Source of the DNA: Pseudoluteimonas sp047602125
GTDB lineage: Bacteria; Pseudomonadota; Gammaproteobacteria; Xanthomonadales; Xanthomonadaceae
Direction: 5' to 3'
DNA length: 64,000 bases
Assembly: GCA_047602125.1 (NCBI GenBank)
Contig: JASGIB010000001.1
Span: 930,001-994,000, forward strand
Both the position numbers and the translations under genes were made by a program. The notes below the pieces were generated by a model that worked only from the letters and a program-made list of their open reading frames with translations, made no database searches and was not told the origin of the DNA. How positions within the stretch are numbered: the stretch's first letter is position 1; each line of letters opens with the position of its first letter. This document shows, piece by piece, positions 18,071 through 25,388 of the stretch.

Positions 18071-18829
18071 ATGTGCGTCGTTGCCCTCGCCTGGAACGCC
18101 CACCCGCGCTGGCGCCTGCTGCTGGCCGGCAACCGCGACGAATTCCACGGCCGCCCCACCGCCGGGCTGGCGAAATGGGCCGATTCGGGCCTGATCGCCG
18201 GGCGCGACCTGCAGTCCGGCGGCACCTGGGTCGGGCTCGACCGCCGTGGCCGGGTCGCGGTGGTCACCAATGTCCGCGACGGATTCGCGCGACCGCACGA
18301 AGGCCCTTCGCGCGGCGCCCTGCCCGTCGCCTTCCTCGATGGCTCGATTGATGCCGCGGCCACGACCGCCGATCTGTTCGCGAACGCGGACGCATACGCG
18401 CCGTTCAACCTGATGCTCGCCGATGGCGGAGGCTGCTGGCACCTCGGCAATCATCCGCTGCGGCGCGAAGCCTTGTCGGCGGGCGTGCACGGCATCTCCA
18501 ACGGCCGCCTCGATGCGCCATGGCCCAAGACCCGGCACCTGCACGATGCGTTGCGAACGTGGATCGACGCAGGCAGCGACGACCTGCAACCGCTGTGGAA
18601 CGCACTCGCGGACGAACGCATCGCGGCGGATGCGGAATTGCCCGATACCGGCGTCGGCATCGAACTCGAACGCAGGCTCTCGCCCGCCTTCATCCGCGGC
18701 GAAACCTACGGCACGCGCGCGAGCACGATCATCGCGGTGGATCGGGACGGTCGCGGTTTCATCGTCGAACGCCGCTTCGGCCCGAACGGCGCGTTCGAAG
18801 GCGAGACGCTGCTGCGCAACGACGGCTGA
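18071..18829 (+). CDS. TANGO2/NRDE family protein
   Basis: A 252-residue protein of the NRDE (TANGO2) superfamily, whose eukaryotic members are linked to Golgi organisation and heme handling; the bacterial role is not established. Visible features are the Met-Cys start (MCVVALAWNAHPRW), the name-giving LLAGNRDEFHGRPTA motif, GTWVGLDRRGRVAVVTNVRD, FNLMLADG, and GISNGRLDAPWPKTRHL. The start is chosen at MCVV because Cys2 would be exposed after Met removal, as in N-terminal-nucleophile-like folds; an ATG at 18041 would add 10 residues. It is monocistronic and convergent with rnpB. Confidence 0.85.
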   Translation: MCVVALAWNAHPRWRLLLAGNRDEFHGRPTAGLAKWADSGLIAGRDLQSGGTWVGLDRRGRVAVVTNVRDGFARPHEGPSRGALPVAFLDGSIDAAATTADLFANADAYAPFNLMLADGGGCWHLGNHPLRREALSAGVHGISNGRLDAPWPKTRHLHDALRTWIDAGSDDLQPLWNALADERIAADAELPDTGVGIELERRLSPAFIRGETYGTRASTIIAVDRDGRGFIVERRFGPNGAFEGETLLRNDG

Positions 18830-18846
18830 TGTATCTGTTTTTTCCC

Positions 18847-18930
18847 GTCATTCCCGCGAAAGCGGGAATCTCATCGTGGCATTTGCTTTTGAAGATCAAA
18901 AGACTGGATTCCCGCTTTCGCGGGAATGAC
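18847..18930. repeat. Short hairpin-arm element, copy A (84 bp)
   Basis: Two inverted arms: GTCATTCCCGCGAAAGC... (18847-18870) and the complementary arm ending CGGGAATGAC (18904-18930), around a 33 bp AT-richer core. Each arm is itself a hairpin, ATTCCCGCGAAAGCGGGAAT, with an 8 bp stem and a GAAA or TTTC loop. It fills the gap between the TANGO2-like gene and the 3' end of rnpB. Other copies: 25306-25386, 57035-57124, and the arms around the GIY-YIG gene at 43512-43889. Confidence 0.9.
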
Positions 18931-18943
18931 GAGCGAGAAACGA

Positions 18944-19298
18944 GGGGCGGAGCCGGCCGATAAGCCGGGTTCTGTCGTGGACAGTCATTCCTCTAGGCGC
19001 ATCGTCGCCGATACGCTCGAGCAGCCTACCCGGAAGCGTCGCGGGCCACGACATCGCTTCCCTATTTGGCCTTGCTCCCGGTGGGGTTTGCCGTGCCGGT
19101 CCGTTGCCGGACTCGCGGTGCGCTCTTACCGCACCATTTCACCCTTACCCGCATCCCGAAGGACCGCTGGCGGTATCTTTCTGTTGCACTTTCCGTCGGC
19201 TCGCGCCGCCCAGGCGTTACCTGGCACCGTGCCCTGTGGAGCCCGGACTTTCCTCGGCACCCTTGCGAGTGACGCGACTGTCTGGCCGGCTCCGCCGC
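18944..19298 (-). ncRNA. rnpB: RNase P RNA (class A)
   Basis: Catalytic RNA of RNase P, which matures tRNA 5' ends. The conserved CR-I core GAGGAAAGTCCGGGCTCC lies near the 5' end (19238-19255 on the plus strand), and the 3' region reads ATAAGCCGGGTTCTGTCG on the plus strand, as in E. coli. The ends form a perfect 13 bp P1 helix, GGCGGAGCCGGCC (19284-19296) pairing with 18946-18958, which fixes the boundaries to within a few bases. The motif ACAGAAAGATACCGCC and the AGGGTGAAATGGTGCGGTAAGAG block (here split) are also present. It lies just downstream of rsmI on the same strand. Confidence 0.96.
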
Positions 19299-19302
19299 GG
19301 GC

Positions 19303-19308
19303 ATTGTC
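19303..19308 (-). promoter_or_regulatory. Putative -10 box of rnpB
   Basis: GACAAT on the minus strand, 5-7 bases before the predicted 5' end of the P1 helix. It lies between the rsmI stop and the RNA and fits a dedicated rnpB promoter; I see no convincing -35 box, which would fall inside the end of rsmI. Confidence 0.4.
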
Positions 19309-19327
19309 GCACGACGGTCGGACCCCC

Positions 19328-20173
19328 TCACTCAGGGAGCTGATCCTGTGCATCGCCGCCATACAGCGCCTTCCTCGGTGCGCCGGACAGTTCCGCCGCG
19401 AGCTTGGCCGCCTGCGAGGGCTTGAGGACTTCGCACAGCTTCGCGTACAGGCGCCGGCCTTCGGCGATCTTCGCATCGGCATCCTCGCCCGCGCCCTGCA
19501 CCAGCAGCACGAATTCGCCCTTGCGCTGGTGTTCGTCGGCTTCGACCGTGGAACGGATTTCGCCGAGGGTTCCATCAAGCACGGTTTCGAACAGCTTGGT
19601 CAGTTCGCGCGCGAGAACGGCCGGGCGTTCGCCGCCGAACGCGACGACGCAATCGGCCAGCGCGTCGGCGATGCGATGCGCGGATTCGTAGAACACCAGG
19701 GTGCGCGGTTCCGAAGCGAGCGCGGCGAGGCGTTCGCGACGTGCGGATGCCTTCGCCGGCAGGAAGCCCTCGAACACGAAGCGATCGCTGGCGAGGCCCG
19801 CGACCGAGAGCGCGGCGACGAACGCGCACGCGCCCGGCACCGGGCTGACCCGGATCCCCGCTTCCCTCGCGGCACGCACGAGGCGGAAACCGGGATCGCT
19901 GACCAGCGGCGTGCCCGCGTCGGAGACCAGCGCCAGCGATTCGCCGGCCAGCAGGCGTTCGACCAGTTTTGCCGCGATGTCGCCCTCGTTGTGCTCGTGC
20001 ACCGCCAGCAGGGGCCGTTCGATGCCGAAATGCGCCAGCAGGCGCCGGCTGTGGCGGGTGTCCTCGGCGCAGACGGCATCGACCGCGCGCAGCACCTCCA
20101 GCGCCCGCGGCGAAAGGTCGCCGAGGTTGCCGATCGGGGTCGCGACGACGTGCAGCGTGCCTGGGCCGGGCAT
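19328..20173 (-). CDS. rsmI: 16S rRNA 2'-O-ribose C1402 methyltransferase RsmI
   Basis: Tetrapyrrole-methylase-fold enzyme that 2'-O-methylates C1402 of 16S rRNA, complementing RsmH. The 281-residue protein has GTLHVVATPIGNLGDLSPRA, CAEDTRHSRRLL, the HEHNE motif, LVSDAGTPLVSDPGFRLV, VSPVPGACAFVAALSVAG and FYESAHRI. It is divergent from lpoA, the same rsmI/lpoA/yraN arrangement as in many gammaproteobacteria. Confidence 0.96.
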   Translation of the reverse strand: MPGPGTLHVVATPIGNLGDLSPRALEVLRAVDAVCAEDTRHSRRLLAHFGIERPLLAVHEHNEGDIAAKLVERLLAGESLALVSDAGTPLVSDPGFRLVRAAREAGIRVSPVPGACAFVAALSVAGLASDRFVFEGFLPAKASARRERLAALASEPRTLVFYESAHRIADALADCVVAFGGERPAVLARELTKLFETVLDGTLGEIRSTVEADEHQRKGEFVLLVQGAGEDADAKIAEGRRLYAKLCEVLKPSQAAKLAAELSGAPRKALYGGDAQDQLPE

Positions 20174-20237
20174 GGGTCCGCGGGAATCGTGGGGGCGCTA
20201 GAATCCTAACCGGAAGCACTCGGGAGCCGGTGGACAC

Positions 20238-21581
20238 ATGAAACGGACGTTGCTCACAAGGATGTTCCTTGTCGCACTGCTTGCGCTGCTGGCCGCCGGC
20301 TGCGCCACGGTGCAGACCTCCGGCCCCAAGACGCACGTCCGCAGCCCGGCGATGGCCGAGGCGGCGCAACGCGCGGCGCAGGACGCCACCCTGGCCGGGC
20401 AGGCGCGGCGCGACAACGTCGATGCGATTTCGCGCCTGTTGGCGACGCTTGACGATGCGGGCCTGTCCGCCGAAGCCGCGGCCACGCCGGCGGAGGATCC
20501 GCTGTACAACTTCCTCGGCCGCGCATTGATCGCGCGCGGCCTGCCCTTGCCGCATCCGTTCGCGCGCGGCAACTGGCGCTTCGACGCCGGCGATCGCCCG
20601 CCCGCGGATCGCGACGGCTACCGCCCGCCGCAACGACTCGCGGTGCTGCTGCCGCTGAGCGGCTCCCTCGCCATCGCGGCCTCGCCGGTGCGCGATGGTT
20701 TCCTCACCGCCTACTACGGCGAAACGCGCCGGCGCCCGGAACTGCGCTTCTACGACACCGCCGCCGGCGTGCAGGCCGCGTACGACAGGGCCGTGGCCGA
20801 AGGCAACGATTTCGTGGTCGGCCCGCTCGGCCGCGACGAAGTGACGACGCTGTTTTCGCGCGCTTCGTTGCCGGTGCCCGTGCTGGCCCTCAATCGCGGC
20901 GAATCGCGCCCGCCGGCCGGCAATGCGAGTTTCTCGCTTTCGCCCGAGGACGAAGGCGCGGCCGCGGCCGACAGCCTCTACGACAGCGGCGCGCGCCACG
21001 TGCTGGTGGTCGCCAGCGCCGAGGAAAGCCAGCGCCGCGCGGCGGAGGCATTCCGCGAAAGCTTCGCCGCGCGCGGCGGAAGCGTCGCCGGCACGGTGAA
21101 CGAGGCCACGGCGGATTTCGCCGCGTTCATGGCCAAGCCGGGCGGCGTCGATGCGATGTTCATCGCGCTCAAGGGCAGCAGCGCACGCACGGTGATGCCG
21201 AAGCTCGCGCTGGCGGGCATGGCGATGCTGCCGAAGGTGGCGACCTCGCAGATCGTCTCCGGCACCGGCAAGGACGCGGGCGATTCCGCGCTCGACGGCA
21301 TCCGCTACCCGACCGAAGCCTGGGTCGCCACCGGCGCACCGGGCCTGCCGCCGGCATCGATGGTCGCGGCGAACCTGCCGACCGCGCGCGGCGCGGCGGC
21401 CAGGCTGTTCGCGTTCGGCTACGACGCCTGGCGCGTATGCGCGTGGCTGGAATACCTCGCCACCGCCAACGGCGCGAGCCTGCCCGGCGCGACCGGCACG
21501 TTGCGCATCGACGGCTTCGGCAACGTGCTGCGCACGCCGGCGTGGGCCGTGTTCCATGCCAACGCGAACGACGGCGGCTGA
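20238..21581 (+). CDS. lpoA: Penicillin-binding protein activator LpoA (short form)
   Basis: Outer-membrane lipoprotein that activates the bifunctional synthase PBP1A in E. coli. The 447-residue protein has a lipoprotein signal (MKRTLLTRMFLVALLALL, then AAGCA, lipidated Cys22), about 110 residues of Ala-rich helical sequence, and the periplasmic-binding-protein-like domain from RLAVLLPLSGSLAIAASPVR onward, with FVVGPLGRDEVTTLF and FAFGYDAWRVCAWLEYL. E. coli LpoA is about 680 residues, so the N-terminal TPR-like domain is much reduced. Its last 26 bp overlap yraN. Confidence 0.88.
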   Translation: MKRTLLTRMFLVALLALLAAGCATVQTSGPKTHVRSPAMAEAAQRAAQDATLAGQARRDNVDAISRLLATLDDAGLSAEAAATPAEDPLYNFLGRALIARGLPLPHPFARGNWRFDAGDRPPADRDGYRPPQRLAVLLPLSGSLAIAASPVRDGFLTAYYGETRRRPELRFYDTAAGVQAAYDRAVAEGNDFVVGPLGRDEVTTLFSRASLPVPVLALNRGESRPPAGNASFSLSPEDEGAAAADSLYDSGARHVLVVASAEESQRRAAEAFRESFAARGGSVAGTVNEATADFAAFMAKPGGVDAMFIALKGSSARTVMPKLALAGMAMLPKVATSQIVSGTGKDAGDSALDGIRYPTEAWVATGAPGLPPASMVAANLPTARGAAARLFAFGYDAWRVCAWLEYLATANGASLPGATGTLRIDGFGNVLRTPAWAVFHANANDGG

Positions 21582-21969
21582 CGGCATCGACCGCGGCGCG
21601 ATCGGCGCCCGGGTCGAGCGTGCCGCGGCGGCGTTCCTGCAAGAACGTGGCTTGGTCGAAATCGCGGCGAACGCGCGCTACCGCGACGGCGAGATCGACC
21701 TCGTCATGCTCGACAAGGCTTCGCGCGACGGCGATACGTTGGTATTCGTCGAAGTGCGGCATCGCCGCAGCGCCGGGCACGGCGGCGGCGCGGCGTCGGT
21801 GGACACAGCGAAACGGCGTCGCCTCGTGCGCGCGGCGCAGCGTTTCCTGCTCGCGCATCCGCAATTCGCCGAAGCGCCCTGCCGCTTCGATGTGGTCGAG
21901 GCCAGCGGCGATCCGCAATCGCCCCGGTTGAACTGGTTGCGCGACGCCTTCCGCGCCGACGAAACCTGA
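21556..21969 (+). CDS. yraN: YraN family (UPF0102) endonuclease-like protein
   Basis: A 137-residue protein of the UPF0102 family, which has a Holliday-junction-resolvase-like restriction-endonuclease fold. It shows G-ARVERAAAAFLQERG, the predicted active-site pattern RYRDGEIDLVMLD (Glu and Asp) with LVFVEVRHRR, then AKRRRLVRAAQRFL and the C-terminal CRFDVVE. The cellular role is not established. It overlaps the end of lpoA by 26 bp in another frame, as in the conserved lpoA-yraN pair. Confidence 0.9.
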   Translation: MPTRTTAADGIDRGAIGARVERAAAAFLQERGLVEIAANARYRDGEIDLVMLDKASRDGDTLVFVEVRHRRSAGHGGGAASVDTAKRRRLVRAAQRFLLAHPQFAEAPCRFDVVEASGDPQSPRLNWLRDAFRADET

Positions 21970-21975
21970 TCGGCT

Positions 21976-22104
21976 TCAGTCGCGCTGCGCGGTCGCTTCG
22001 GCGCGTCCGTGGTGCTTGAGGTATTTCCCGAACTGGTAACCGGTGGCGCCGACCGCGCACAGGATCGCCACGAGGGCCATTCCGACCAGGATCTTCCGCA
22101 TCAT
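21976..22104 (-). CDS. Small single-pass membrane protein (42 residues), unknown function
   Basis: A short reading frame encoding MMRKILVGMALVAILCAVGA, then TGYQFGKYLKHHGRAEATAQ, RD, stop. It has a basic start, one hydrophobic segment of about 16 residues, and a polar His- and Lys-rich tail. The minus-strand codon use is coherent and AAGCGGAGCG precedes the start at ribosome-binding distance. The start may be either of two adjacent ATGs. It converges with yraN, 6 bp apart, and could be the last gene of a transcript with thiL upstream. I do not recognise a family. Confidence 0.5.
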   Translation of the reverse strand: MMRKILVGMALVAILCAVGATGYQFGKYLKHHGRAEATAQRD

Positions 22105-22194
22105 CGCCGCCACGCTCCGCTTGGGGTTTCGCGCATCCTGCTCGCGCGGCGGCAGGCACGGCAGTGCCCCTCGGCATCGTGACCAACGACAGGC

Positions 22195-23148
22195 TCAGGC
22201 GAAGTGCGCGTAGCCGGCGCGCGTCGGCGTCCATGGCCTGCCGTGTTCGTCCATCGCGACCACGGATTCGCCCGCGACGATGCGGCCGATGCGGGCGACA
22301 TCGACGCCGGCCTCGCGCGCGGCATGTTCGACATCGCTTCGCATCGCTTCCGGCGCGGTGAAGCAAAGTTCGTAATCGTCCCCACCCGTGGCCTGTAGGG
22401 TGCGGCGCGATGGCGCGTCGAACGCGGATCGCAATCGGGCGGACACGGGAAGCGAAGCGATTTCGATTCGCGCGCCGAGGCGGCTTTCCTCGCAGACATG
22501 GCCAAGGTCGGCGAGCAGGCCGTCGGAGACATCGATGCAGGCGTTCGCGATGCCGAGCAGCGCGCGACCAAGCGCCACACGCGGAATCGGTCGATCGAGG
22601 CGCGCGCGCAATTCCGCGTCGATCGCGCCGCCTGCCTGCATCTGCGCCAGCGCACCCGCCGCATCGCCGAGCGTGCCGCTGGTCCAGACCTCGTCGCCGA
22701 CGCGCGCGCCCGAACGCCGCAGCGCGGATCCGGCTTCGACGAAACCGTGCGCGGCCACGCACACCGACAGCGGCCCGCGAGTGGTGTCGCCGCCGACCAG
22801 TGCGACGTCGTGCACCTCGGCCAGTTCGAGGAAGCCATCGAGGAAAGCGTCGATCCAGGCCGCGTCGGCTTCGGGCAGGGACAGCGACAATGTGCACCAC
22901 GCGGGTGCCGCACCCATCGCGGCGAGGTCCGAAAGGTTCACCGCCAGCGCCTTCCAGCCGATGTCGGCGGGCGACGTCGTTTCGGGGAAATGCACGCCGG
23001 CATTGAGCGTGTCCATCGCGACCGCGAGTTGCATGTCCGGCGGAACCTGCAACAGCGCCGCATCGTCGCCAATGCCGAGCAAGACATCGTGGCGCGTCGC
23101 GCAACGTGCGCGGATGCGCGCGATCAGGTCGAATTCGCCGGCACTCAC
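22195..23148 (-). CDS. thiL: Thiamine-monophosphate kinase ThiL
   Basis: ATP-dependent kinase making thiamine pyrophosphate from thiamine phosphate. The 317-residue protein of the PurM/ThiL fold has MSAGEFDLIARIRARC (the first codon is GTG), LLGIGDDAALLQVPPDMQLA, AMDTLNAGVHFPETTSPADIGWKALAVNLSDLAAMGA (spanning two motifs), VGGDTTRGPLSV, the IDVSDGLLADLGH motif and GGDDYELCF. It lies 61 bp downstream of nusB, the nusB-thiL order typical of gammaproteobacteria. Confidence 0.95.
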   Translation of the reverse strand: MSAGEFDLIARIRARCATRHDVLLGIGDDAALLQVPPDMQLAVAMDTLNAGVHFPETTSPADIGWKALAVNLSDLAAMGAAPAWCTLSLSLPEADAAWIDAFLDGFLELAEVHDVALVGGDTTRGPLSVCVAAHGFVEAGSALRRSGARVGDEVWTSGTLGDAAGALAQMQAGGAIDAELRARLDRPIPRVALGRALLGIANACIDVSDGLLADLGHVCEESRLGARIEIASLPVSARLRSAFDAPSRRTLQATGGDDYELCFTAPEAMRSDVEHAAREAGVDVARIGRIVAGESVVAMDEHGRPWTPTRAGYAHFA

Positions 23149-23209
23149 CGGTTCACCGCTTGTCGTGAACGCGTCGAACCACGAACGGCTCGTTCATCGT
23201 TCGACGGAC

Positions 23210-23671
23210 TCAGGGCGAACGTGCGCTCGATTCCGCGCTTCGCCATTCCGCCGCGGCGCGATCGAGCACGCCGTTGACGTAGGTATGGCCGTGCTCGGAA
23301 CCGAAGCGCTTGGTCGAATCGATGGCTTCGTTGAGCACGACGCGATACGGCACGTCGGGGCGATGCAGCAGTTCGTAGGCGGCGATGCGCAGCGCCGCGC
23401 GTTCGATCGGATCGACCTGCGCGACCTCGCGGTCGAGGTAAGGGACGAGCGCATCGTCGAGCTGCGCCACGCGACCGATCGTGCCGCGCACGAGGTCCTC
23501 GAAATATTCGAGGTCGGCGACTTCGCGCGCCTGCTCGTGCGCGAACTGGGCGACGACCTGGCGCGCATCGCCGCCCGCCAGCTGCCAGGCATAGATCGCC
23601 TGCAGGGCGCGGCGACGCGCGCGGGCGCGCAATACGGGATCGATGCCGTCGGTGCGGCGCGGGCGATTCAT
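23210..23671 (-). CDS. nusB: Transcription antitermination factor NusB
   Basis: RNA-binding factor which, with NusE (S10), binds boxA during rRNA antitermination. The 153-residue all-helical protein has ARRRALQAIYAWQLAGGD, YFEDLVRGTIGRVAQLDDAL, the conserved ERAALRIAAYELLHRPDVPYRVVLNEAID region (in two parts) and FGSEHGHTYVNGVLDRAA. Its start overlaps the ribH stop by 4 bp (ATGA), the usual ribH-nusB coupling. Confidence 0.95.
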   Translation of the reverse strand: MNRPRRTDGIDPVLRARARRRALQAIYAWQLAGGDARQVVAQFAHEQAREVADLEYFEDLVRGTIGRVAQLDDALVPYLDREVAQVDPIERAALRIAAYELLHRPDVPYRVVLNEAIDSTKRFGSEHGHTYVNGVLDRAAAEWRSAESSARSP

Positions 23672-24135
23672 GCCAGTCGCTCCAGCAGGTTCGCCATCTC
23701 GATCGCCACCAGCGCGGCTTCCTCGCCCTTGTTGCCGTGGCTGCCGCCGGCGCGCTTTTCGGCGTCCTCGTGCACTTCCACCGCAAGCACGCCGTTGGCG
23801 ACCGGCACGCCGTGGTCGAGCGCCACGCGCATCAAACCGTCGGAACAGCCGTCGGCGACCTGTTCGTAGTGGCGGGTGTCGCCACGCACCACGCAGCCGA
23901 GCGCGACGATGGCGACGTGCGAACGCGCCGCGGCGAGCTGGGCCGCAGCCTGCGGCAATTCCCAGGCGCCGGGCACGCGCACCACGTCGACGACGCTCTC
24001 GGCCACGCCGTGGTCGGCGAAGGCCTTGCGCGCGCCGGCGACCAGCGCATCGGTGATGCGCGGGTTCCAGCGGCTGGCGAGGATCGCGAAGCGCGCGCCG
24101 TCGCGGGCACGCAGATCGCCTTCGTAGTGCGGCAT
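23668..24135 (-). CDS. ribH: 6,7-dimethyl-8-ribityllumazine synthase RibH
   Basis: Penultimate riboflavin enzyme, condensing 5-amino-6-ribitylaminouracil with 3,4-dihydroxybutanone phosphate. The 155-residue protein shows FAILASRWNPRITDALVAGA, VVRVPGAWELPQAAAQLA, VALGCVVRGDTRHYEQVADG with the catalytic His, and PVANGVLAVEVHEDAEKRAG. The C-terminus GNKGEEAALVAIEMANLL is typical. It is preceded by ribBA (37 bp gap) and overlaps nusB. Confidence 0.96.
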   Translation of the reverse strand: MPHYEGDLRARDGARFAILASRWNPRITDALVAGARKAFADHGVAESVVDVVRVPGAWELPQAAAQLAAARSHVAIVALGCVVRGDTRHYEQVADGCSDGLMRVALDHGVPVANGVLAVEVHEDAEKRAGGSHGNKGEEAALVAIEMANLLERLA

Positions 24136-24172
24136 CGGGTCGAATCGTTCGTCGAATCGGCGGGGCGACAGT

Positions 24173-25282
24173 TTAGCGCGGCGGCAGTTCGAGGTATTCG
24201 ACCACCTCGAGCCCGAAGCCGCCCAGCCCGACCTGGCGCCGTGGCGTGCCGATCACGCGCAGCCGGCCGAGGCCGAGGTCGGCGAGGATCTGGCTGCCGG
24301 CGCCATTGCGCCGCCAATCGGCCAGCGCCCCGCGCGGCGCGGCGGGCGGCTCCGGCTTCGATTCATGCAATCGCGCAAGCAGCGCCTCCGCGCCCTGCTC
24401 CGCGCCGAGCACGACCAGCGCGCCGCGGCCCTCGCGCGCGATCGCCGCGAGCACTTCGTCGGTGGCCGGGCCGAAATCCGCGCGCCGCCAGTGCAGCGCG
24501 TCCGACAACAGGTTCTGCACGTGCACGCGCACCAGCGTCGGCACCGACGCATCCGCTTCACCGCGCAGCAGCGCGAAATGCAGGCCGTGGCCGATGCGGT
24601 CGCGATAGGTCCGCAGCGTGAACGGCCCGTGCGCAGTCTCGACTTCGCGTTCGTCGATGCGTTCGACCGTGTGCTCGGTGGCAAGGCGATGGCGGATCAG
24701 GTCCTCGATCGAACCGATCTTCAGGCCGTGCTCGCGCGCGAATTCCTCGAGCTGCGGGCGCCGCGCCATCGATCCGTCGGGGTTGAGGATTTCCACCAGC
24801 ACGCCGGCCGGTTCGAAGCCCGCGAGCAGCGCGAGGTCGCTCGCGGCCTCGGTGTGTCCCGCGCGATTCAGCACGCCGCCGGGCTGCGCCTGCAACGGGA
24901 AGATGTGGCCGGGCTGCGACAGGTCGGACGGCTTCGCGTCCGGCCGCACCGCGGTGCGGATGGTGTGCGCGCGGTCATAGGCGCTGATGCCGGTGGTGAC
25001 GCCTTCGGCCGCCTCGATCGACACGGTGAAGTTGGTGCCGTGCGGCGAGGTGTTGTCGCGCACCATCGGCGGCAGGCCGAGCTGGCGGCAGCGCTCGCGC
25101 GCCAGCGACAGGCAGACCAGGCCGCGCGCATGCGTGACCATGAAGTTGATGTCGGAGGGCTTGGCCAGTTCGGCGACCATGATCAGGTCGCCCTCGTTCT
25201 CGCGATCCTCGTCGTCGACGATGACGACCATGCGCCCGGCGCGCAGTTCGTCGAGGAGTTCGGGGATGGGTGAAAACGCCAT
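24173..25282 (-). CDS. ribB: 3,4-dihydroxy-2-butanone-4-phosphate synthase RibB with a degenerate GTP cyclohydrolase II domain
   Basis: The N-terminal half (about residues 1-200) is an intact RibB: VVIVDDEDRENEGDLIMVAE, HARGLVCLSLA, DNTSPHGTNFTVSIEA and RAGHTEAASDLALLAG. The C-terminal half (from about residue 205) aligns with RibA but lacks its catalytic residues: the zinc cysteines expected in the HSECLTGD and RCDCG segments are replaced by VHVQNLLSDALHWRRADFG, and the GTP-binding arginine/tyrosine loop is unrecognisable. I infer that only RibB activity remains and that a separate RibA is encoded elsewhere. The ribosome-binding site GAGGACTC precedes the ATG. Repeat copy B separates it from ribE. 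Confidence 0.92.
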   Translation of the reverse strand: MAFSPIPELLDELRAGRMVVIVDDEDRENEGDLIMVAELAKPSDINFMVTHARGLVCLSLARERCRQLGLPPMVRDNTSPHGTNFTVSIEAAEGVTTGISAYDRAHTIRTAVRPDAKPSDLSQPGHIFPLQAQPGGVLNRAGHTEAASDLALLAGFEPAGVLVEILNPDGSMARRPQLEEFAREHGLKIGSIEDLIRHRLATEHTVERIDEREVETAHGPFTLRTYRDRIGHGLHFALLRGEADASVPTLVRVHVQNLLSDALHWRRADFGPATDEVLAAIAREGRGALVVLGAEQGAEALLARLHESKPEPPAAPRGALADWRRNGAGSQILADLGLGRLRVIGTPRRQVGLGGFGLEVVEYLELPPR

Positions 25283-25305
25283 GAGTCCTCGCTTTTGCCT
25301 TGTCC

Positions 25306-25386
25306 GTCATTCCCGCGAAAGCGGGAATCCAGTTTTTGATTTTTCAATAACAGAAAGAGCTGGATGCCCGCCTTCGCGGGCATGAC
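25306..25386. repeat. Short hairpin-arm element, copy B (81 bp)
   Basis: The left arm starts GTCATTCCCGCGAAAGCG (25306-25332); the right arm starts CTGGATGCCCGCC and ends GCGGGCATGAC (25360-25386); the core is about 27 bp. The right-arm hairpin stem is ATGCCCGC/GCGGGCAT instead of ATTCCCGC/GCGGGAAT: a T-A pair has become G-C on both sides. It occupies nearly the whole gap between the ribE stop and the ribBA start. Confidence 0.9.
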
Positions 25387-25388
25387 GA

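Noticed and set aside
18830..18930. Repeat copy A as the intrinsic terminator of the TANGO2-like gene or rnpB
   Set aside because: Hairpins are strong but the T-rich run (near 18838) lies before, not after, the stem for the plus-strand gene, and no T-run follows on the minus strand; termination there cannot be claimed.
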